Assembly: GCF_004834005.1 (NCBI RefSeq)
Contig: NZ_STFF01000001.1
Location: 1,859,347 to 1,923,346, forward strand
Direction of reading: 5' to 3'
Source of the DNA: Niastella caeni
Lineage (GTDB): Bacteria > Bacteroidota > Bacteroidia > Chitinophagales > Chitinophagaceae
DNA length: 64,000 nucleotides
In this document: piece after piece, positions 51,687-59,101 of the stretch
How the letters are laid out: the number at the start of each line of letters is the position of its first letter
How positions within the stretch are numbered: position 1 is the first letter of the stretch
Notes under the pieces: generated by a model
Told to the model about the DNA's origin: nothing
Database searches by the model: none
What the model saw: only the letters and a program-made list of their open reading frames with translations
Position numbers and translations under genes: made by a program

Positions 51687-53726
51687 CTACGCCTTCATTT
51701 CCTGCAACTGCTTTTGCAATGAAAACATTTCGTCGCGTAAGCGCGCGGCTTCCATAAAATCCAGGTCACGGGCGGCTTTCTCCATTTCTTTTTTGGTTTT
51801 GGCAATCGCCTTTTCCATTTGCGGAATGGTTTGATAAACGGTTTGCTCTTCTGCCGCCGTGGTAACGAGTTCTTCATTCGGCGCCAATGCATATGGGTTG
51901 GCAGGATCGTACCCTTTTATATCCAATACGGAGGTTTGGGCAAATACCTGGTCGCGCGATTTCTTAACCGTCTTAGGCGTTATTCCATTTAACGTGTTGT
52001 GTGCAATTTGTTTTTCGCGGCGGCGATTGGTTTCATCGATGGTCCGTTGCATACTTTCCGTCATCTTGTCTGCATAAAAGATCACCAGACCGTCAACGTT
52101 ACGGGCAGCGCGGCCGGCCGTTTGGGTCAGCGATTTTTCATTACGCAGAAAGCCTTCTTTATCGGCATCGAGAATGGCTACCAGCGATACTTCCGGCAGG
52201 TCGAGCCCTTCACGCAACAGGTTCACACCAACCAGCACATCAATTTCTCCGAGTCGCAGCTGGCGCAAGATCTCCACCCGTTCCAGGGTATCTACTTCGC
52301 TGTGAATGTATTTCGATTTGATATTGATGCGGTGCAGGTACTTATCCATTTCTTCCGCCATACGTTTGGTAAGGGTGGTTACCAGTACGCGGTCACCTTT
52401 CTTCACCCGTTTATCAATTTCATCTAACAGGTCATCGATCTGGTTCACGCTGGGGCGAATTTCAATGGGCGGATCTAACAACCCGGTTGGTCGTACCACC
52501 TGTTCAACCACTATGCCACCTGTTTTCTCCAACTCATAATCGCCGGGTGTGGCAGAAACAAATATGGTTTGATCGAGCAGGGACTCGAACTCGTGAAAAT
52601 TCAGCGGCCGGTTATCCAGCGCCGATGGCAACCGGAAACCATAATCAACCAACACCAGTTTACGGCTTCTGTCGCCGCCATACATTCCACTTACCTGCGG
52701 AACGGTTTGGTGGCTTTCATCTATCACGCACAAAAAGTCTTTTGGGAAATAATCCAGCAGGCAGAATGGCCGGGTGCCGGGGTGGCGGCGGTCAAAGAAG
52801 CGCGAGTAGTTTTCTACCCCATTACAATAACCCAGTTCACGGATCATCTCCACATCGTAATTCACCCGTTCGTTGAGGCGTTGCGCCTCTATAAATTTTC
52901 CAACGCTTTTAAAGTAATTAACCTGGGCGGCGGATTCATCCTGTATTTCGTGAAGGATCTGTTGGATCATGTCTTTCGGCGCCAGGTACAGGTTGGCCGG
53001 AAAGATGGCGGCATTTTCCACCATACTGATCCGTTTATTGGTCTTGATGTCCAGGCTTTCGATGGTCTCAATTTCATCGCCGAAGAAAGTGATGCGGTAA
53101 CCAAAGTCAACGTACGGCAGGTTGATATCTACCGTATCGCCCTGCACCCTGAAGTTGCCCCGGTTGAAGTCGCCCTGGCTACGCATGTACAGAGAATTAA
53201 CGAGGGCGTGCAAAAAGCCCTGGCGGGAAATCACCTGTCCCTGGTGAATGCGGATGATCCCGTTCTCGAATTCGGCCGGGTTACCGATACCATATATACA
53301 GCTCACGGAGGCCACCACAATAATATCCCGGCGGCCACTAAGCAATTCGGTGGTTGCCTGCAGGCGCAGTTTATCCAGTTCTTCATTGATACTCAAGTCC
53401 TTCTCTATATATGTATCGCTGACGGGCATATAGGCCTCGGGCTGGTAATAATCATAATAACTAACAAAATACCCAACGGCATTTTCCGGGAAGAATTGTT
53501 TGAATTCTCCGTACAACTGGGCCACCAGTGTTTTGTTGTGGGTAAGCACCAGGGTAGGTTTTTGAACCTGCTGAATAACATTGGCGATGGTGAACGTTTT
53601 GCCAGAACCGGTTACCCCAAGCAAGGTTTGATATTTTTCGCCATCGCGCAGGCCTGCTGTAAGCTGGCGAATGGCCTCCGGCTGGTCGCCGGCTGGTTGA
53701 TATGGAGCGAATAATTTAAAAGCCAT
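51687..53726 (-). CDS. uvrB: Excinuclease ABC subunit B
   Basis: The damage-verification helicase of nucleotide excision repair, working with UvrA and UvrC. The 679 residues include Walker A GVTGSGKTF near 37-45, the beta-hairpin region YYDYYQPEAYMP near 88-99, helicase motifs (VLVTTLTKRMAEE near 442, ARNVDGLVIFYAD near 538), and a C-terminal UvrC-binding helix (ARDLDFMEAARLRDEMFSLQ) at the end. Complete and of normal length. A TAAATTTG box lies 17 bases upstream and a perfect palindrome directly behind it. Confidence 0.97.
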   Translation of the reverse strand: MAFKLFAPYQPAGDQPEAIRQLTAGLRDGEKYQTLLGVTGSGKTFTIANVIQQVQKPTLVLTHNKTLVAQLYGEFKQFFPENAVGYFVSYYDYYQPEAYMPVSDTYIEKDLSINEELDKLRLQATTELLSGRRDIIVVASVSCIYGIGNPAEFENGIIRIHQGQVISRQGFLHALVNSLYMRSQGDFNRGNFRVQGDTVDINLPYVDFGYRITFFGDEIETIESLDIKTNKRISMVENAAIFPANLYLAPKDMIQQILHEIQDESAAQVNYFKSVGKFIEAQRLNERVNYDVEMIRELGYCNGVENYSRFFDRRHPGTRPFCLLDYFPKDFLCVIDESHQTVPQVSGMYGGDRSRKLVLVDYGFRLPSALDNRPLNFHEFESLLDQTIFVSATPGDYELEKTGGIVVEQVVRPTGLLDPPIEIRPSVNQIDDLLDEIDKRVKKGDRVLVTTLTKRMAEEMDKYLHRINIKSKYIHSEVDTLERVEILRQLRLGEIDVLVGVNLLREGLDLPEVSLVAILDADKEGFLRNEKSLTQTAGRAARNVDGLVIFYADKMTESMQRTIDETNRRREKQIAHNTLNGITPKTVKKSRDQVFAQTSVLDIKGYDPANPYALAPNEELVTTAAEEQTVYQTIPQMEKAIAKTKKEMEKAARDLDFMEAARLRDEMFSLQKQLQEMKA

Positions 53727-53743
53727 AGATTTCTACCTCTACA

Positions 53744-53793
53744 CAAATTTACCGTATAGACCCTTTCCAAAGTTGTTGAGCTTTGGAAAGGGT
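53744..53793 (-). promoter_or_regulatory. uvrB promoter box with adjacent perfect palindrome
   Basis: Minus-strand TAAATTTG (53744-53751) is the candidate -7 box. Its upstream side carries a 13-base perfect inverted repeat, ACCCTTTCCAAAG (53760-53772) and CTTTGGAAAGGGT (53781-53793), with an 8-base loop, at the expected -33 region. It could be an operator or an RNA hairpin; I see no T-run to make it a terminator for this direction. Confidence 0.55.
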
Positions 53794-54000
53794 GACGTTT
53801 ATTTAAAACGATTTTGACTTTTAAAGGTTCAGAAATTTAGCTGAACCCTGATATGTATTTGGATGACCCTGCCTGGATGAACCGTTGCAAGTTTATAACA
53901 TGTTCCCGGGAGCGCCAGGTGAGCGCTGGATAAGGTGCGATATAAATAATCGGGTAAAGTTGTGCGTACTGCTGTATTCGCGCGGTGACTATAATAAACG

Positions 54001-54453
54001 TTAAATTTTCCGGTTCAGGTAAGTCGTATAGTCAGGGATGTTGGCCATATATTCTTCACTCATTAACGGTGAGGTAAGTATGAAATCGGCTGTAGCCCGG
54101 TCGTTGGCAACAATACAGTTCCAGGCAATGGCTACCCGCAAAAGCGCTTTTACATCACTGTCGTGCGGTTGTGCTTCCATGGGGTCCCAGAAAAAGATCA
54201 GTACGTCGATATCGCCACTGGCAATGAGAGCGCCAATTTGTTGGTCGCCACCCAAAGGCCCGCTGAGTAAGGATTTCACGGGACGGTCCAGACTATTCTC
54301 CAACAATTTACCGGTAGTTCCGGTTGCTAAAAGCTCATGCCGGGCTAATACTGTTTTATTAAACTCTGCCCATTCTATCAGGTCTTTTTTCTTGTTGTCG
54401 TGCGCTACCAAAGCAATGCGTTTACGGGCGTTTAATTTTCTAACTCTTAGCAT
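54001..54453 (-). CDS. mgsA: Methylglyoxal synthase
   Basis: Converts dihydroxyacetone phosphate to methylglyoxal and phosphate, a bypass of lower glycolysis under sugar-phosphate stress. The 150 residues contain the complete family core: TGTTGKLLE near 43-51, LSGPLGGDQQIGALIA near 62-77 with the catalytic Asp, and FFWDPMEAQPHDSDVKALLR near 86-105 with the catalytic His. It is divergent from the T9SS cargo gene; the gap to uvrB (274 bases) contains the palindrome and nothing else that I recognise. Confidence 0.95.
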   Translation of the reverse strand: MLRVRKLNARKRIALVAHDNKKKDLIEWAEFNKTVLARHELLATGTTGKLLENSLDRPVKSLLSGPLGGDQQIGALIASGDIDVLIFFWDPMEAQPHDSDVKALLRVAIAWNCIVANDRATADFILTSPLMSEEYMANIPDYTTYLNRKI

Positions 54454-54592
54454 AAACTTGTGTTCTTAGTTATTTGTGTATATGGAACAAGGTAATTGAC
54501 TTTTGAAAAACTTTAACTGCTCACAACGAATTTTATTAGCGACATCAACGTTTTCCACATTCGGGCATAGTAATTGTTAATACTGAAGTTCT

Positions 54593-54600
54593 TGATTTTG
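54593..54600 (+). promoter_or_regulatory. Weak -7 box for the T9SS cargo gene
   Basis: TGATTTTG (one mismatch to TAnnTTTG) 14 bases before the ATG at 54615. Confidence 0.25.
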
Positions 54601-54614
54601 ACCCATTAAATTCA

Positions 54615-55241
54615 ATGAAGAAAGGCGTACTGGTATATTTAATATGCCTGCTTGTATATGTATGTACAGCGCAGGAAGGCACGATGGTTCCTCCATCGGC
54701 TAACATCTTTCCTATAGATACCTCTGTTGCTATTACTAATCTTTCTTTGAACATTATCGAAAACGCACGGGTTGTTTTAAACTGGAAACAGCCGGAAGAT
54801 ACCACATTTACATTTGCTGTTATAGAAAGAAGCAGTGGCGGTCGCAATTTTGAAGTAGTAGCTGTATTAAAGCAATCTGAGATAAAACCCGAAAATGAAT
54901 GGATTGATGATGCTCCGGCCAAAGGTCGTAGTTTGTACCGGGTCCGTTTTTCTGGTAAAGACGGGCAGCCTGGATTCTCAAAATCAGCAGAGGCTTTGAT
55001 TGCGGGTGATATTTCTTTTCGTTTTTATCCCAACCCGGTTGATAATATATTGATCATTCGATCTGAGAGTTTGCTCGATGTGCAGATTGTTGATGCCGTG
55101 GGCAAGCAACGGGTTAGTATTAACAACCTGCAAGGGCTTCAAACCATCAATGTAAGTGCACTTGAAAAAGGAATTTATTTTCTGCGGATAAACAATCATA
55201 CAACTGGTCTTCTTACCCAGGAAAAACTGCTAAAGAATTAA
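54615..55241 (+). CDS. T9SS C-terminal target domain protein
   Basis: A 208-residue secreted protein. A signal peptide (MKKGVLVYLICLLVYVCTAQ) leads to a small fibronectin-type beta domain (VVLNWKQPEDTTFTFAVIE, then FSGKDGQPGFS) and a typical type IX secretion sorting domain at the end (FRFYPNPVDNILII near residue 134, GLQTINVSALEKGIYFLRI near 177). This implies export by the Por system and surface attachment. Role unknown. It is divergent from mgsA. Downstream is a 530-base gap containing two terminator-like hairpins. Confidence 0.88.
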   Translation: MKKGVLVYLICLLVYVCTAQEGTMVPPSANIFPIDTSVAITNLSLNIIENARVVLNWKQPEDTTFTFAVIERSSGGRNFEVVAVLKQSEIKPENEWIDDAPAKGRSLYRVRFSGKDGQPGFSKSAEALIAGDISFRFYPNPVDNILIIRSESLLDVQIVDAVGKQRVSINNLQGLQTINVSALEKGIYFLRINNHTTGLLTQEKLLKN

Positions 55242-55544
55242 AGAAAGGAATGAAGAATGCCTGCTCAACCGATAATAGCAGGGTTTATGGTCATCCATTT
55301 CAAAATGTCAATAACTTTCCTGTTTCGTATCCCCACTATTGAACGCTGTGCTGTGTTATAATATATAGTAAATTGGTTTACTGTACATTATAGACATAAA
55401 GGATGCATGTATTTATACGGAAAAACAGGTATTAAAAGCACCAATTACCTTGGTGTTTTTACTATTACCACAAAATGGTATTGCAGATATCAGAATTCAA
55501 CACTATTTTTACCTCGGTTTTTCATAGGATATTGGATTTTAAAA

Positions 55545-55577
55545 GCGGGGTTGAATTTCTATTCAGACCCCTTTTTT
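55545..55577 (+). terminator. Terminator-like hairpin, plus strand
   Basis: GGGG (55547-55550) and CCCC (55568-55571) with inner TGAA/TTCA pairs, followed by TTTTTTATTT. It could end a transcript of the T9SS cargo gene (300 bases upstream). Confidence 0.5.
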
Positions 55578-55644
55578 ATTTTATACAACTGCCATACTAA
55601 CCAACCCGATATATATCACTTACATAAAGAGTTTGTTGCAAAAA

Positions 55645-55672
55645 AAATCGTCCCGGGAAACCGGGACGATTT
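55645..55672 (-). terminator. recA terminator
   Basis: Perfect 12-base stem AAATCGTCCCGG / CCGGGACGATTT (55645-55656 with 55661-55672) with a GAAA loop; on the minus strand a TTTTTTTT tract follows. It lies about 100 bases after the recA stop. Confidence 0.92.
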
Positions 55673-55773
55673 ACTTACTAACCCATATAATTCAACTGAA
55701 CCTATTATTATCAGCAACTGTGCGTAATACCCGTTTTATTTGAGGGGGGTACTACGTGGCTGCTGTATAACTA

Positions 55774-56775
55774 TCAAGCTTGTTGCATTTCTTTGATCTT
55801 TTCCCTGATCTTCGTTTCAATTTCATTTGACAGTTCAGGATTGTCGATCAGTAATTGTTTAACAGCATCTCGTCCCTGGCCGAGTTTGTTGGAGTCATAG
55901 CTGAACCAGCTTCCGCTTTTGTTTACGATTCCCAGTTCAACGCCCATATCCAGTATTTCACCGGTTTTTGAAACACCTTCGCCAAACACGATATCGAATT
56001 CTGCGGCACGGAAAGGAGGAGCTACTTTATTTTTTACCACTTTTACTTTAACGCGGTTACCGATGGCTTCATCACCGTCTTTAATTTGTGCTGTGCGGCG
56101 AATATCCAAACGAACCGATGCGTAGAACTTCAGCGCATTACCACCGGTAGTTGTTTCGGGGTTACCGAACATTACACCGATCTTTTCACGCAACTGGTTA
56201 ATAAAAATGCAAATGGTATTTGTTTTATTAATGGTAGCGGTGAGCTTACGAAGGGCCTGCGACATAAGGCGGGCCTGTAAACCCATTTTGCTGTCACCCA
56301 TTTCACCTTCCAGTTCGCCTTTAGGTACCAGGGCGGCCACAGAGTCGATCACTACTACATCGAGGGCGCCTGATAATATAAGACGGTCAGCTATTTCAAG
56401 GGCCTGCTCACCGTAATCAGGTTGAGAGATAAGCAGGTTATCTACGTCTACTCCCAGTTTTCTGGCGTACAGGCTGTCAAAAGCGTGTTCCGCGTCAATT
56501 ATAGCGCACATACCGCCTTTTTTCTGTGCTTCGGCAATAACATGTATTGCAATAGTTGTTTTACCGGAAGACTCAGGTCCGTAGATCTCAACAATACGGC
56601 CTTTGGGTAAACCGCCAACGCCGAGGGCTGAATCAAGGCCAATGGAGCCGGTGGAGATCACTTCGATAGGATCCTGTGACTTTTCGTTCATCATCATCAC
56701 ACTGCCCTTACCGAAGTCTTTTTCGATTTTATCTATAGTAAGCTTGAGCGCTTTTGCTTTTTCGTTCTCTGCCAT
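55774..56775 (-). CDS. recA: Recombinase A
   Basis: Central recombination and SOS-coordinating ATPase; forms filaments on single-stranded DNA. The 333-residue protein has the Walker A motif GPESSGKTT near 69-77, [16 protein letters not shown] near 147, [20 protein letters not shown] near 197-216 (loop L2), and the usual C-terminal domain. The length is on the short side of the family but complete. Two -7 boxes, TAAATTTG and TACATTTG, lie just upstream. Downstream is a strong terminator. Confidence 0.97.
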   Translation of the reverse strand: MAENEKAKALKLTIDKIEKDFGKGSVMMMNEKSQDPIEVISTGSIGLDSALGVGGLPKGRIVEIYGPESSGKTTIAIHVIAEAQKKGGMCAIIDAEHAFDSLYARKLGVDVDNLLISQPDYGEQALEIADRLILSGALDVVVIDSVAALVPKGELEGEMGDSKMGLQARLMSQALRKLTATINKTNTICIFINQLREKIGVMFGNPETTTGGNALKFYASVRLDIRRTAQIKDGDEAIGNRVKVKVVKNKVAPPFRAAEFDIVFGEGVSKTGEILDMGVELGIVNKSGSWFSYDSNKLGQGRDAVKQLLIDNPELSNEIETKIREKIKEMQQA

Positions 56776-56797
56776 AATGGGTTGTTTTTAGTTCTTT

Positions 56798-56821
56798 CAA
56801 ATTTACCGATTGCCAAATGTA
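56798..56821 (-). promoter_or_regulatory. Two -7 boxes upstream of recA
   Basis: Minus-strand TAAATTTG (56798-56805) and TACATTTG (56814-56821), both perfect TAnnTTTG boxes; 23 bases separate the nearer one from the ATG. No TTG sits at the -33 distance of the nearer box, so which one is used is open. No SOS-like palindrome was seen. Confidence 0.5.
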
Positions 56822-56889
56822 GAGAAAATTATATTATCAACACTAATTATTTTAGTATTTGTGCACTAATTATTTTGGTGAGGGGGATG

Positions 56890-56955
56890 GGGGTTACCGG
56901 TTACCTGTACCGGTTGCCAGGTAGCAGGTACAAGTTTCAGGTTACAAATTGCAGG
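56890..56955. repeat. GGTTACC/CCTGTACC-type short repeats
   Basis: Repeated GGTTACCGGTTACCTG, GTACCGGTTGCCAGG and TTCAGGTTAC words upstream of recA. A similar GGTTACCAGTTACCGG lies at about 47477. They resemble scattered repeats without coding meaning. Confidence 0.5.
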
Positions 56956-57027
56956 GGGAAGGCATAGATTGGAGAGACTGAATGTGTGATATTAGTTGGG
57001 GGGTTCGCGAATTAAAGCCGTAACAAA

Positions 57028-57182
57028 ACAAAAAACCCTGCCAGCGCGACTTAGCAGGGTTACCCACATGAAATTTCTGAGAAAACTACTTCAGGAAAAG
57101 GCAATGGCTGAAACCATGTGGGGACTAAACAAAGTGACAATAATTCCTGATACCAATCAATACCACTTAGTGGTATTTTTTA
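57028..57182. ncRNA. Possible structured RNA element, orientation not settled
   Basis: Three hairpins follow each other: AACCCTGC/GCAGGGTT (57034-57041 and 57054-57061); CCCACATG/CATGTGGG (57063-57070 and 57115-57122), enclosing TTTCTGA/TCAGGAAA (57074-57080 and 57091-57098); and AATACCAC/GTGGTATT (57159-57166 and 57170-57177), followed on the plus strand by TTTTTTAG. On the minus strand the first hairpin is followed by TTTTTTGTTTTG. So it has terminator-like signals facing outward on both sides. It does not resemble tRNA, tmRNA or RNase P RNA to me. No perfect promoter box precedes it. Confidence 0.35.
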
Positions 57183-57846
57183 GTCACGGCCTGTGTTTAT
57201 AGAATTATACATTTTAACCTATCCTCAATATAGAAGGCATTATAATGACAATCTGCCAATTATAGATTACAAGCAGAAAATTTTTCATGTATGCATTGGG
57301 ACCCTGCCGCCAGTAAAAATTGCAGCTAATTGCGGGGAACTAACAAACAAAATGGTAGTTTTCCATTGAAGGGTAAATTAAAAGATTATATCCTGGATAT
57401 ATTTAAACAGCGCTTCTTAAAGAGGCAGTGACAACAGAAAACGCTTCGGAAGGAGAAACCCGGTAAATAGCTAAAGTATTTTGTTAAAGATGTCAGAAAT
57501 CAGAGAAGCGAATGGGTTAAAAATAAAGGAGAAAAACAGCATTGCTTTTTTTTGTGATCGGGTTTGTGATCTTTGGAAAGTGTTTAATACGCACGTACTA
57601 TGTATAGCGTTTGTAACTAAACGTAAGTAAAAACAGTCTTTTGATTGTTGCGATAATGTAGATATATAATTAATTTTCTTTAAGGGCATCCATACATGAC
57701 TATACCGGCCCATGAGGTGGTTGCATCTGTTAAAAAAATATTGTCACTTTTTTCATTGTAGCACCGGTTAGCAAAAAAAATTTATTAAAACGATCTTAAA
57801 TTCCTGTTTTATACAAATTTACCTGCATGTTAATTGGTTTGATCAA
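57183..57846. other. AT-rich gene-free interval before the OmpA lipoprotein gene
   Basis: About 660 bases without a credible gene. Short frames on either strand are not supported by family similarity. The region is AT-rich with scattered T- and A-runs. Confidence 0.5.
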
Positions 57847-57854
57847 TACCTTTG
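57847..57854 (+). promoter_or_regulatory. Candidate -7 box for the OmpA lipoprotein gene
   Basis: TACCTTTG matches TAnnTTTG perfectly. It leaves a leader of about 85 bases to the ATG at 57946 which contains the purine-rich GGAGAGGAGG (about 57904-57913). Confidence 0.5.
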
Positions 57855-57945
57855 CGGCTGCCAGGCACAATACTTGCGTTAGGGGGCAATAATGGGTGAT
57901 GATGGAGAGGAGGTGTTTGGTTAAATAATTAAAACAACATAAAAT

Positions 57946-58812
57946 ATGAAATGTAAACAGGTGTTATTTACAGGACTTTCTTCTCTGTTACTTTTTTCAT
58001 GTGTTAGCTCAAAAAAATATAAAGGCGAAGTAGCAAAGTATGAACAATTGAATGGTAACTATATCAAGTTGCAGGGTGATCTGAAGAGCTGCGAGGATGC
58101 AAAAGCAGAATATGCCCGCAATAAAGCTTCCCTGGAAAGTGAAATTGACAACCTGAAAAAGCAAAACGACTTTTTAAAGCAAAACAATACACAGGCTTTG
58201 AAACAACTGCAAGACCTGTCAGTTATTTCTTCATCGCAAGCCGAGAGCATAAAAAAATCTCTGGACAATATTGGTGCAAAAGATGCCTATATCCAGGATC
58301 TGCAGGCTTCTATGGCGCGTAAAGATTCTTTGAACATGGCCCTGGTGATGAACCTGAAAGGCGCTATTGGTAACCTGGCCGATGAGGATATCAATATTAA
58401 AGTTGACAAAGGCGTAGTATACATCGATATTTCTGACAAGCTGTTGTTCACCAGCGGTAGCTATGTTATTACCGATAAAGCAAAAGAAGTATTGGGTAAA
58501 GTGGCCAAAGTGTTAAAGAACCAACCTGATATTGAATTTATGGTAGAGGGTCATACCGATAATGTAAAATTTGCTAAAGGGGTATTGCTCGACAACTGGG
58601 ACCTGAGTGTGCATCGTGCTACAGCAGTGGTTCGTGTACTGCAAAACCAGTATGGATTACCGCCTGCTCATATAGCCGCCGCTGGCCGGGGTGAATATTT
58701 ACCGGTAGCACCAAACGATACCCCTGCAGGCCGCGCCGCCAATCGCAGAACAAGGATCGTGATCTTACCGCAATTGGATCAGTTCTTTAAATTGCTTGAA
58801 ACCAAGAAATAA
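57946..58812 (+). CDS. OmpA family peptidoglycan-binding lipoprotein
   Basis: A 288-residue lipoprotein: lipobox LLFSC ending at Cys19, then a long coiled coil (residues 30-130, KYEQLNGNYIKLQ and SEIDNLKKQNDFLKQNN) and a C-terminal OmpA/MotB domain (about 160-280). The peptidoglycan-binding residues are seen in MVEGHTDNVKFAKGVLLDNW near 200-219, in SVHRATAVVRVL and in the NRRTRIVILP end. It should tether the outer membrane to the cell wall. A clear terminator follows. Regulation is unknown. Confidence 0.92.
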   Translation: MKCKQVLFTGLSSLLLFSCVSSKKYKGEVAKYEQLNGNYIKLQGDLKSCEDAKAEYARNKASLESEIDNLKKQNDFLKQNNTQALKQLQDLSVISSSQAESIKKSLDNIGAKDAYIQDLQASMARKDSLNMALVMNLKGAIGNLADEDINIKVDKGVVYIDISDKLLFTSGSYVITDKAKEVLGKVAKVLKNQPDIEFMVEGHTDNVKFAKGVLLDNWDLSVHRATAVVRVLQNQYGLPPAHIAAAGRGEYLPVAPNDTPAGRAANRRTRIVILPQLDQFFKLLETKK

Positions 58813-58842
58813 AGGGTAATCTCAATAAATCTATCAATAAGA

Positions 58843-58870
58843 GGCTGTATCGAATGATGCAGCCTTTTTT
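58843..58870 (+). terminator. Terminator of the OmpA lipoprotein gene
   Basis: GGCTGTAT (58843-58850) and ATGCAGCC (58857-58864), one G-U pair, followed by TTTTTTATT. Confidence 0.9.
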
Positions 58871-59101
58871 TATTCGTGTACGGAATGGCGGAAGGTAATT
58901 TGAGGCTCCCGTTATTGTACGGCTATTGTATTAAGTGATTTTACCTAATAATTATCGAATGATGTTTAATTTTAATCAACAAAACCGCTATTATTTTCCC
59001 AATCCCTGTGAATGCGATAATTTGTTTGTCCATTGATCATTTTTTCAGGTGCGATTCGTTTGAATAAAGAATCCCTGCGGAAATTTTCCTGACCGGTAGT
59101 T

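Noticed and set aside
52569..53714. Long open frame (381 codons) on the plus strand over uvrB
   Set aside because: Fully antisense to a complete, highly conserved uvrB; a shadow of its codon use with no family similarity.
55407..55727. Plus-strand frame of about 106 codons downstream of the T9SS cargo gene
   Set aside because: It runs through two terminator hairpins (55547-55571 and 55645-55672) and shows no domain.
57028..57182. tRNA or tmRNA
   Set aside because: No CCA end, acceptor stem or T-arm pattern could be found.
57471..57713. Minus-strand frame of 80 codons before the OmpA lipoprotein gene
   Set aside because: AT-rich, no family similarity, no promoter and no conserved start; treated as non-coding.
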